Assembly (NCBI GenBank): GCA_963666935.1
Contig: OY762936.1
Location: 1,550,001 to 1,614,000 of the forward strand
Direction of reading: 5' to 3'
Origin: G963666935 sp963666935
GTDB lineage: Bacteria; Bacillota; Clostridia; Christensenellales; CAG-138
DNA length: 64,000 nucleotides
This document shows, piece after piece, positions 8,925 through 15,932 of this stretch (positions are counted from its first letter, which is position 1; each line of letters begins with the position of its first letter). Both the position numbers and the translations under genes were made by a program. Below the pieces are notes generated by a model. It was given only the letters and a program-made list of their open reading frames with translations, was not told where the DNA came from and searched no databases.

Positions 8925-9365
8925 ATGAATGTTAAAAAAATAACAATTTACACAGATGGGGCATGCTCTGGCAATCCCGGGCCCGGCGGATGGGGCGCAA
9001 TCTTGATCTATGGAAGCCATAAGAAGGAGCTTTCAGGCTCAGAAGCGGCCACAACCAACAACCGCATGGAGCTGACGGCAGCAATTGCGGCGCTTGACGC
9101 GCTGAAAGAGCCTTGTCAAGTAGATTTATATACCGACAGCGCATATCTGTGCAATAGCTTTACAAACGGATGGATTTACAACTGGCAAAGGAACGGCTGG
9201 ATGACCAGCAAAAACCAGCCCGTTGAAAACCGCGACCTATGGGAACAGCTGATTGCACACGCAAGGACGCATAAGATTCATTGGCACAAGGTTAAAGGCC
9301 ACAGTGACAATCAATACAACAATCAGTGTGATGCACTTGCGCGGGCTGCGATACGGCCAAATTAA
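8925..9365 (+). CDS. rnhA: Ribonuclease HI
   Basis: Cytoplasmic enzyme that degrades the RNA strand of RNA-DNA hybrids. 146 residues, a typical size. The acidic metal ligands are visible: D11 (YTDGACSGNPG), E49 (NNRMEL), D71 (YTDSAY) and D136 (NQCDALA), with the KGHSDN histidine loop just before the last. The ATG at 8925 has only a weak upstream GAAGGGA. It is divergent from tRNA-Trp and followed by the XerS-like recombinase. Confidence 0.94.
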   Translation: MNVKKITIYTDGACSGNPGPGGWGAILIYGSHKKELSGSEAATTNNRMELTAAIAALDALKEPCQVDLYTDSAYLCNSFTNGWIYNWQRNGWMTSKNQPVENRDLWEQLIAHARTHKIHWHKVKGHSDNQYNNQCDALARAAIRPN

Positions 9366-9377
9366 TGCTTTTTTGGT

Positions 9378-9415
9378 ATATCTATTCGTTAAACTTGTCT
9401 TTTGCGAATAGATAT
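9378..9415. repeat. Inverted repeat across the recombinase promoter
   Basis: ATATCTATTCG (9378-9388) and its exact complement CGAATAGATAT (9405-9415) are separated by 16 bp. The spacer contains the -35 hexamer of the promoter for the following recombinase, and the right arm fills part of the -35/-10 spacer, so a protein bound here would cover the promoter. Confidence 0.7.
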
Positions 9416-9423
9416 GATATGAT
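9395..9423 (+). promoter_or_regulatory. Promoter of the XerS-like recombinase gene
   Basis: TTGTCT (9395-9400), a 17-nt spacer, TATGAT (9418-9423). The expected start of transcription is about 35 nt before the ATG at 9465. Confidence 0.65.
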
Positions 9424-9464
9424 GATTCTGGATACCCCACTCCAGCGAAAGGTGCAGATTTGCC

Positions 9465-10514
9465 ATGCCTGAAGATTATGCCGGTTCCGAATATAAAAAA
9501 TACACACTGAAAATCCGTGAGGTTCAACAGGAACTTCCTGCGTACTGCGGCGAGTTCTTCCATGGTATTGAAAATGATACCTTAGTGCGTACGCGATATG
9601 CCTACGCCTGCGATCTAAAGATCTTCTTTAAGTACTTGATTTCACAAGAGCCTGAATTCATCCGGAAGGACTTGGGCTTCCTCACCCTGTCGGATATTGA
9701 CAAGGTAACCGTATCTATGATCGAAAACTTTGTCAGTTATATTTCATATTACAAAGACGAGGCAGAAACCGAGATTTGCAACGGCGAACAAGCCAAGGCA
9801 CGAAAGCTCTCCGCGCTACGCTCTTTTTACAAGTATTTTTGCAAAAAAGGTAAACTGCAGAACAATGCGCCCTCGTTGGTTGACTTGCCCACGATCCACG
9901 AAAAGGCAATTATACGCTTAGAGCCGGATGAAGTTGCCAACCTTCTGGACATTGTGCAAAGCGGCAGTGGCCTCTCTGAACGCGAGCAAAAATTCCACAA
10001 ACTGACTCAAAGTCGCGATCTGGCGATTCTGACACTGTTTTTAGGCACGGGGATTCGGATCAGCGAACTGGTGGGCATCGACATGGATGACATCAACTTC
10101 TCCGCCAATGAGTTTTCCATCATTCGCAAGGGCGGAAATCAAGACATTCTCGTATTTGGCGAAGAAGCACGGTCGGCGCTACTCAATTATATGCTGGACC
10201 GCGAACGCATTGCCACGCAGCCCGGGCACGAGAATGCACTGTTTCTTTCCTTACAGAACAGACGCATTACTGTGCGTGCAGTTGAAAACCTTGTAAAAAA
10301 ATACAGCCGCATCGCTACGCCACTAAAGAACATTTCGCCGCATAAACTTCGCAGTACCTATGGTACTGCGCTCTATCGGGAAACCGGCGACATCTATCTG
10401 GTTGCTGACGTTCTCGGCCACAAGGACGTGAATACCACGCGCAAGCACTATGCCGCCGTATCTGAAGACCGGCGCAGGCTTGCGGCCAAGGTGATCAAAC
10501 TGCGGGAAGACTAG
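9465..10514 (+). CDS. Tyrosine recombinase, XerS-like
   Basis: 349-residue tyrosine recombinase with all catalytic residues: Arg in GTGIRISELVGI, Lys in IRKGGNQ, H-x-x-R in SPHKLRSTYGT, His in VLGHKDVNTT and the nucleophile Tyr in RKHYA. An N-terminal SAM-like core-binding domain spans about 1-150. Its length and its N-terminus (ELPAYCGEFF, then RYAYACDLKIFFKYL) recall XerS, the single Xer protein of streptococci, more than XerC or XerD. It sits in a chromosomal housekeeping context (rnhA, lexA) with no phage genes, so chromosome-dimer resolution is more likely than element mobility. The 3' end meets the opposing acidic-protein gene at CTAG. Confidence 0.85.
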   Translation: MPEDYAGSEYKKYTLKIREVQQELPAYCGEFFHGIENDTLVRTRYAYACDLKIFFKYLISQEPEFIRKDLGFLTLSDIDKVTVSMIENFVSYISYYKDEAETEICNGEQAKARKLSALRSFYKYFCKKGKLQNNAPSLVDLPTIHEKAIIRLEPDEVANLLDIVQSGSGLSEREQKFHKLTQSRDLAILTLFLGTGIRISELVGIDMDDINFSANEFSIIRKGGNQDILVFGEEARSALLNYMLDRERIATQPGHENALFLSLQNRRITVRAVENLVKKYSRIATPLKNISPHKLRSTYGTALYRETGDIYLVADVLGHKDVNTTRKHYAAVSEDRRRLAAKVIKLRED

Positions 10515-10855
10515 AGGTCGACATCCGCGTTGATTTCGAAGCCCTCTTCCCCTTCCTCCTGCTCTTCCTCGTATTCCTCATAATCGCGTAGCTTTGCCTC
10601 CCATTCCGCCATAAGCTTTGGGTCGATATCCAGAGGAGCCACGTTGGCAGAATCCACATCATCATCGCAGTCTGAATCTGTCTCTTCCCAATTAAATGGC
10701 AGTACGACCTCCTCCAGATCTTCGATTTTGTCTGTCAACTCGATGTTGTATTCGGAATACTCTTCCCCACTCTCGATACACTTGCAGCAGCTATCACAAA
10801 TTTTTGTGGGATCTAAATCACAATAATCATCAAATTCATCTGTTTTCGCCATCAT
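10511..10855 (-). CDS. Small acidic Cys-rich protein of unknown function, divergent from lexA
   Basis: About 114 residues and very acidic, with a Glu/Asp-rich C-terminal third (EEYEEEQEEGEEG). The N-terminus holds a compact cluster DPTKICDSCCKCIE after an earlier Cys, which could bind a metal. I do not know its function. Start ATG 10855, with ATG 10852 possible, behind GAGGTG. It is transcribed away from lexA across the shared pair of SOS boxes and ends in a 4-bp overlap (CTAG) with the recombinase gene. Proteins of this look recur near lexA in clostridia, from memory, so a link to the SOS response is inferred. Confidence 0.7.
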   Translation of the reverse strand: MMAKTDEFDDYCDLDPTKICDSCCKCIESGEEYSEYNIELTDKIEDLEEVVLPFNWEETDSDCDDDVDSANVAPLDIDPKLMAEWEAKLRDYEEYEEEQEEGEEGFEINADVDL

Positions 10856-10870
10856 AATCACCTCGCAAAT

Positions 10871-10898
10871 CGAACAAATGTTTACAAACGTACGTTCG
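10871..10898. promoter_or_regulatory. Two abutting LexA (SOS) boxes
   Basis: Box 1 is CGAACAAATGTTTA (10871-10884). Box 2 is CAAACGTACGTTCG (10885-10898), directly adjoining it. Both fit the Gram-positive CGAAC-N4-GTT-type LexA site. They lie between lexA and the divergent acidic-protein gene and cover the probable lexA -35, so LexA could repress itself and its neighbour. Confidence 0.85.
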
Positions 10899-10910
10899 CT
10901 ATGTTATACT
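10881..10910 (+). promoter_or_regulatory. lexA promoter
   Basis: TTTACA (10881-10886), an 18-nt spacer, TATACT (10905-10910) with an upstream TG making an extended -10. The -35 straddles the junction of the two SOS boxes. Confidence 0.7.
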
Positions 10911-10962
10911 ATCCTTGACTATATTATATCACGTTCTGGGCACAAATGAGGCAGGAGGTAAT

Positions 10963-11580
10963 ATGAAAAATTTAGGGAAATCGCAGCAGGCCGTTTATTC
11001 GTTTATTTGTGAGCACATTAGGCAAAAGTCTTTTCCGCCCACCGTGCGGGAAATTTGCGCAGCCGTGGGCTTAAAATCCACATCCACGGTACATATGCAT
11101 TTAAAATCGCTGGAAGAAAAAGGGTACATTACCTTCGATCCCGCCAAGCAGCGCACGATTGCCCTCATAAAAAGCGCAGTGCCCAGCGATTTGCGTAACA
11201 TTGCCCATATCGGAACGGTTGCGGCGGGTGAACCAATCTACGCCTTCGACAACATACAGGAGCGGTTCCCTCTACCCGTTGGGTTTGTGCACGGTGCAGC
11301 GGAAGAGGATCTATTTATCCTTGACGTGAAAGGCGATAGTATGATTGATGCCGGAATTCACAGCGGAGATATGTTGGTGGTCGCAAAAGACATCCATGTA
11401 GAAAATGGGGATGTGGTGATAGCCCGGATTCACGGGGACACGGCCACGGTAAAGCGTGTATATTTTGAAAAAGAACAAATCAGGCTCCAGCCGGATAATT
11501 CCCAGATGGAGCCCATTTTTGCAAGCTATTCGGATGTAGAAATTGTGGGGAAGGTTGTATCACTCCTGCGCAGGTATTAA
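10963..11580 (+). CDS. lexA: LexA repressor
   Basis: SOS regulator that is inactivated by RecA-stimulated self-cleavage. 205 residues from ATG 10963, which follows AGGAGGT; an upstream TTG at 10915 has no ribosome site. The N-terminal winged helix (about 1-65) is followed by the cleavage site A88-G89 (GTVAAGEP) and the catalytic dyad S126 (GDSMID) and K164 (TATVKRV). Two SOS boxes in the promoter indicate autoregulation. The 3' end overlaps the opposing methionine-gamma-lyase-like gene by 4 bp. Confidence 0.97.
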   Translation: MKNLGKSQQAVYSFICEHIRQKSFPPTVREICAAVGLKSTSTVHMHLKSLEEKGYITFDPAKQRTIALIKSAVPSDLRNIAHIGTVAAGEPIYAFDNIQERFPLPVGFVHGAAEEDLFILDVKGDSMIDAGIHSGDMLVVAKDIHVENGDVVIARIHGDTATVKRVYFEKEQIRLQPDNSQMEPIFASYSDVEIVGKVVSLLRRY

Positions 11581-12863
11581 AGTTTGACTTCACCTATTTT
11601 GACCAGATCCTCCAGCGCAAACATGGCCCCGATCCGTCCGTGAGCGTATGTGATGCCGCCCTGCACATAGGCAGTATATGGCTCCAATAAAGGCGCATCT
11701 GCGCTCAGTTCGATGGAGGCTCCCTGTGTAAATGCGCCGGCGGCCATGATGACCTGGCTGGTATATCCCGGCATATCCCACGGCTCCGGTACGACAAAAC
11801 TGTCTACCGGGGCCGCTTTTTGTATGCTGCGGCAAAAGGAGATCAGCGCATCGGCACTTTGAAAGCGCAGGGACTGCACAATATCGGACCGGGGTGCTGC
11901 ACTATTTGGTAAGCTTTCAATTCCCACCTCTTCAAAAATCTTCGCAAATAACACCGCGGTTTTCAGGCTTTGTGCCGTTACATGGGGTGCTAAAAAAATC
12001 CCCTGATAAAATGGAGTGTAGCTTCCCGCGTAGGAGCCCACCTCCCTGCCCATGCCCGGCACCGTCAGCCGCTGAGCGATTCTTTCAACTGCATCGTGTT
12101 TCCCCGCAATATAACCGCCGGTGGGAGCAATTCCGCCGCCCGGATTTTTGATGAGCGAGCCTACAATCACGTCCGCACCATAATATGTGGGTTCGTGAAG
12201 GCCGGTAAACTCACCGTAACAGTTATCCACCAGCACCACGGTTTGTGGGCTTTTTTCATGAATCTGTGCGATAATTCGTTCCATATCTTCGGGTAATATT
12301 GCGTTGCGCCAAGAATAACCCCGGGATCTCTGAATATAGGCAATCTTTACGGTATCATCCAGCGCATTTAAAATCGCCATCTCGTCAAACCCGCCGTTCG
12401 ATGCGAAATCAACCTGATGATATTGAATTCCAAGGCTCTTTAAGGAACCGAATTCGCTGCCGGAAATGCCGATGGCTTTCACAAGGGTGTCGTAAGGCTT
12501 TCCGGTGATAGAAAGCATGGAATCGCCTGCGGCCAAAAGGCCACTAAGGGCGACGAATATCGCATGGGTGCCCGAGGTGATCTGCGGGCGCACCAAAGCG
12601 TCCTCTGCTTCCAGTGCGCAGGCGAATACGCGGTCCAGCGCATCTCGGCCGATGTCGTCATAGCCGTACCCGCTGGTAGGCGCAAAGTGCCGCTGTGCAA
12701 TTTTCTCCTGTTGGAAGGCCTTTAGGACGCGTGCCTGATTGGCTGCCTCCACAGCGTCAATATAGCGAAAAGGCGCGACAATCGCATGCTCGCATCGCAA
12801 TACGAATTCCGCTGTCTGCGCGGAAATACCCAGCTGTTGGGCGCCAAGATTCAACTCGCTCAT
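11577..12863 (-). CDS. Methionine-gamma-lyase family protein (aluminium-resistance / YnbB family)
   Basis: 428-residue PLP-dependent enzyme of the family annotated as aluminium resistance or methionine gamma-lyase-like. The Schiff-base lysine is probably in VGSLIKNPGGG (about residue 220). RPQITSGTHAI and the aspartate in VVLVDNCYGEF fit the cofactor pocket. It is the last gene of the miaB-mutS-mutL-miaA-hfq operon and overlaps the hfq stop by 4 bp, a placement that is standard for this family in Firmicutes. The real substrate is not established from sequence. Confidence 0.88.
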   Translation of the reverse strand: MSELNLGAQQLGISAQTAEFVLRCEHAIVAPFRYIDAVEAANQARVLKAFQQEKIAQRHFAPTSGYGYDDIGRDALDRVFACALEAEDALVRPQITSGTHAIFVALSGLLAAGDSMLSITGKPYDTLVKAIGISGSEFGSLKSLGIQYHQVDFASNGGFDEMAILNALDDTVKIAYIQRSRGYSWRNAILPEDMERIIAQIHEKSPQTVVLVDNCYGEFTGLHEPTYYGADVIVGSLIKNPGGGIAPTGGYIAGKHDAVERIAQRLTVPGMGREVGSYAGSYTPFYQGIFLAPHVTAQSLKTAVLFAKIFEEVGIESLPNSAAPRSDIVQSLRFQSADALISFCRSIQKAAPVDSFVVPEPWDMPGYTSQVIMAAGAFTQGASIELSADAPLLEPYTAYVQGGITYAHGRIGAMFALEDLVKIGEVKL

Positions 12864-13099
12864 AATTCTCCCTGCTGCTCTTTAGATAAACTCATCTCAA
12901 CCTTTTCTGCGGGTGAGATGGTGGAAACGGCGTGCTTGTAAATAAGCATCTGTTTCCCGCCGCATTCCGCCATAATCACAAAATTATCATATCCCAGTAT
13001 GGTGGCATGGTTGATTTGATAGCCGTTGGTCACATGGATTGTAACTTCCAGCTTTTGCTTTCTGACCTGATTCAAAAAGGCATCTTGTAAATTCATCAT
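12860..13099 (-). CDS. hfq: RNA chaperone Hfq
   Basis: Sm-like hexameric RNA chaperone of 79 residues, a normal length for Firmicutes. The Sm1 region (NLQDAFLNQVRKQ, ATILGYDNFVI) and Sm2 motif (LIYKHAVSTI) are clear. I prefer ATG 13099 (MMNLQDAF): GGGGAG lies upstream, whereas an ATG at 13123 would add an odd Ser/Glu-rich leader. It lies directly behind miaA, the conserved order. Confidence 0.95.
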   Translation of the reverse strand: MMNLQDAFLNQVRKQKLEVTIHVTNGYQINHATILGYDNFVIMAECGGKQMLIYKHAVSTISPAEKVEMSLSKEQQGEL

Positions 13100-14061
13100 T
13101 TTACTGGACTCCCCTTCCCCCATGCTATGGAGATATTCTCGGCAAGTTGTTCAGAACCTTCGTATTGTGTGACATCAAACCATTGGATGCGTGGGTCACG
13201 CTTAAACCAAGTGATCTGCCGCTTGGCAAAGCGGCGCGTTTCACGCTTGATGGCCTCCACGGCCTGTGCAATAGTACATTCTCCCCGAAAATACTGAAAC
13301 AATTGTTTATACCCAAGCCCCTGAAGCGCGGGCAAATCAAGGCTGTATCCGCTTTTGAAAATGCCCTCTGCTTCCTCCCGCAGTCCTAAACGCATCATGG
13401 CGTCAACCCGTTCCTCGATGCGTGCGTATAGCATCTCCCGGGGCATTGCAAGGCCCGCGATTTGGGGATTATACGGGATTTCCGCCTTCGCTTCGTTTGA
13501 AAAGTCGCCGCCGTGCTCCCCAATGGTGTTTCCCGTGGTTTTGACCACTTCCAGCGCCCGAATGATCCGTTTTATATCATTCGGATGCAGCCGATCGGCC
13601 GAATTTGGATCTAGCGCGCGCAGCATTTCGTAGAGTTTTCCCGGTGAGGCAGTCTCCAGCCCGGTAAGTTCCTGACGAAGCAACGGATCCGATGCCACCG
13701 CGGTAAACGCCAGAGGATAGGTCAGCGCGTTCACATAAAGCCCGGTTCCCCCCACCACCAATGGGAACTTCCCCCGGCCGTGAACATCCGCAATGCACTC
13801 ACCAGCCATCTTTTGATACTCCGCCACGCTAAACTTAGGTGCGTCGATCTCAATGGTATCCAGAAGATGATGGGGTATGCCTGCCTGCTCCTCTACGGTG
13901 GGTTTTGCAGATCCGATGTCCAGCCCCTTATAGATCTGGATGGAATCCGCGGATATAATCTCCGCATTAAGCCGCCTCGCCAGCGCGATAGATACTGCCG
14001 TCTTGCCGCTGGCCGTAGGGCCCACAATCATGCCGATTTCGATTTTTTCAATTTCTGCCAT
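13096..14061 (-). CDS. miaA: tRNA dimethylallyltransferase MiaA
   Basis: Adds a dimethylallyl group to A37 of tRNAs that read codons starting with U; MiaB then methylthiolates it. 321 residues with the P-loop GPTASGKTAV at the N-terminus, DSIQIYKGLDIGSAKP and GGTGLYVNAL, and the C-terminal RRFAKRQITWFKRD typical of the family. The ATG at 14061 overlaps the mutL stop (TGATG). It overlaps the 5' end of hfq by 4 bp and belongs to the same operon. Confidence 0.95.
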   Translation of the reverse strand: MAEIEKIEIGMIVGPTASGKTAVSIALARRLNAEIISADSIQIYKGLDIGSAKPTVEEQAGIPHHLLDTIEIDAPKFSVAEYQKMAGECIADVHGRGKFPLVVGGTGLYVNALTYPLAFTAVASDPLLRQELTGLETASPGKLYEMLRALDPNSADRLHPNDIKRIIRALEVVKTTGNTIGEHGGDFSNEAKAEIPYNPQIAGLAMPREMLYARIEERVDAMMRLGLREEAEGIFKSGYSLDLPALQGLGYKQLFQYFRGECTIAQAVEAIKRETRRFAKRQITWFKRDPRIQWFDVTQYEGSEQLAENISIAWGKGSPVK

Positions 14062-15929
14062 CAAACAATCCTTTTGAACATTTTTTCAAACTCCAGCTTT
14101 GTCATGTACACCATCACGGGCCTGCCGTGTGGGCAAGTCATGGGCACGCCGCTCTCCACATATTGCTGCAGCAGCGCTTCTATTTCCTTTTGATCCAGCA
14201 CATCGCCTGCCTTGATTGCATGCTTGCAGGCGGCCTGAATCAGTGCGGCGCGCTTCATTTCCTCTGCCGTGACCCGCTTCTTTTGATCCAACATGACGAT
14301 GGCTTCATGGAAAAAGGCCGTGGTTTCCGGCTGCCCGAAGAGATCCGGAACCGCCCGAATGCTAACCGTCAGCATGCCGAAATCCTCAATGTCAAATCCA
14401 AGCTCCGAAAATCTGTCCAGATTATCCGTAAGCGTCATATATTCCTGAGCCGTTAGCTTCATAATGATGGGAACCAGCAGAACCTGAGAGTTTGCACGAA
14501 GCCCGTGCTGCATCATCTGCTCATACAGCCTGCGCTCGTGTGCAGCATGCTGGTCAATAAAAAACACAATATTCCCCTGCTGTACCACCCAGTAACAGTC
14601 AAACAGCTGCCCGACGATTCGATAGGGTTCCAGTCCAAAAGAAAGCCCTTCCTGACACGGCGCCTCGGGTTGATTGGCTGGCCGCTCTAAAGGCACCGAC
14701 ACCGTCGGCGACTTGTACAAGGGGGACTTTTGCAGCTCTTCCTTACGATCCAGAGGGACAAGGGCGTCAAAAGGAGAACCCTGCCGAATCGGTGCGTTCC
14801 CCTCCCGCATCACCTGCCGCTCGTGAGTTTCCTGATTTTTCCCCAGCCGCTCTCGTACAGATGCGCGCAACGCGCTTTCGTCCACGATCGGCCGTTCCAC
14901 AGGCTTTTTGCTCAGATCTTCAAAATGCAGAACGGGGGCAACCGGATCACCCAGCGCCTTTCGAACCGCGATTGTAAAAGCTCTTGTCACATATTCTTCG
15001 TTTTTAAAACGCACATCCATTTTATTGGGGTGCACATTGACGTCAATCTCTTCAAAACCGATTGTGAGGTTTAGCGCATAAAACGGAAACCTTCCTGTCA
15101 TAAGCCTAGTATCAAACGCGCGCTGTACCGCATAGGATATTTTCTGGGACCTGATATATCGTTCATTCACATATAAAGATTGCTGCATGCGATTTGCTCT
15201 TGCAATGCTTTCCATACCCACAAAGCCCGTGATAACAATGCGCCCATCCGCAAAGTCCACTTCTTTGAGGTAGGGTAGCATATCTCCCCCATAGACGCAA
15301 AACAGCGCATTTTTCAGGTTGCCGTCACCCCGGCTCTGGTACATTTGTTTGCCGTTGCTGATAAACTTAAATGAAATTCCCGGGTTCCCTATGATCGCGC
15401 GCTCCATATAATCGCTGATTCTCGACGCTTCCGCCCGGGAAGACTTTAAGAATTTGAGCCGGGCAGGGACGTTGTAGAAGACACTGCGGACCTCAATGGA
15501 CGTGCCCTCCGTACAGCCAGCAGGTACGCATTCCACGACCTTGTCGCCTTCGATTTTGATTAACATACCCAGCTCCGCATCTTTTGTGCGCGTGCGCATA
15601 GACAGCTGGGATACCGCCGCAATGGAAGCCAGCGCCTCTCCACGGAATCCAAGGGTTTCAATATGCTCCAAGTCATCTGTGGTAAAAATTTTGCTGGTAG
15701 CATGGCGCAAAAATGCCGTTGGAACATCCTGTGCTAGAATCCCGCTACCATTGTCCGTAACGCGAATGTATTCAATTCCTCCACCAGTGATTTCAACCGA
15801 AATGGACGTGCTACCGGCATCAATGGAGTTTTCCACCAGCTCCTTCACGATGGAAGCCGGCCGTTCTACCACTTCGCCCGCAGCGATCTGATTTGCCGTC
15901 TGTTTGGAAAGTATTTGGATTCGTTTCAT
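14061..15929 (-). CDS. mutL: DNA mismatch repair protein MutL (endonuclease type)
   Basis: 622-residue mismatch-repair ATPase. The GHKL ATPase motifs are complete (ELVENSIDAG, DNGSGI, FLRHATSKI, GFRGEALASI). The C-terminal domain has the zinc endonuclease motif DQHAAHERRLYE (DQHA-x2-E-x4-E), the QAACKHAIKAGD motif and CPHGRP, so this MutL should nick DNA, as expected in bacteria without MutH. It follows mutS with only 3 nt between them. Confidence 0.96.
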   Translation of the reverse strand: MKRIQILSKQTANQIAAGEVVERPASIVKELVENSIDAGSTSISVEITGGGIEYIRVTDNGSGILAQDVPTAFLRHATSKIFTTDDLEHIETLGFRGEALASIAAVSQLSMRTRTKDAELGMLIKIEGDKVVECVPAGCTEGTSIEVRSVFYNVPARLKFLKSSRAEASRISDYMERAIIGNPGISFKFISNGKQMYQSRGDGNLKNALFCVYGGDMLPYLKEVDFADGRIVITGFVGMESIARANRMQQSLYVNERYIRSQKISYAVQRAFDTRLMTGRFPFYALNLTIGFEEIDVNVHPNKMDVRFKNEEYVTRAFTIAVRKALGDPVAPVLHFEDLSKKPVERPIVDESALRASVRERLGKNQETHERQVMREGNAPIRQGSPFDALVPLDRKEELQKSPLYKSPTVSVPLERPANQPEAPCQEGLSFGLEPYRIVGQLFDCYWVVQQGNIVFFIDQHAAHERRLYEQMMQHGLRANSQVLLVPIIMKLTAQEYMTLTDNLDRFSELGFDIEDFGMLTVSIRAVPDLFGQPETTAFFHEAIVMLDQKKRVTAEEMKRAALIQAACKHAIKAGDVLDQKEIEALLQQYVESGVPMTCPHGRPVMVYMTKLEFEKMFKRIV

Positions 15930-15932
15930 CTT

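Noticed and set aside
9378..9415. Chromosome dimer-resolution (dif/difSL) site
   Set aside because: The arms are 11 bp, as in dif, but the 16-bp centre is too long for a known Xer crossover region and it overlaps a good promoter. I report it as an operator candidate instead.
9465..10514. Phage or island integrase
   Set aside because: It is flanked by rnhA and lexA, not by phage genes or an att duplication, and its layout fits a chromosomal XerS-like recombinase. It is also 11 kb away from the tRNA-Pro island, outside its boundaries.
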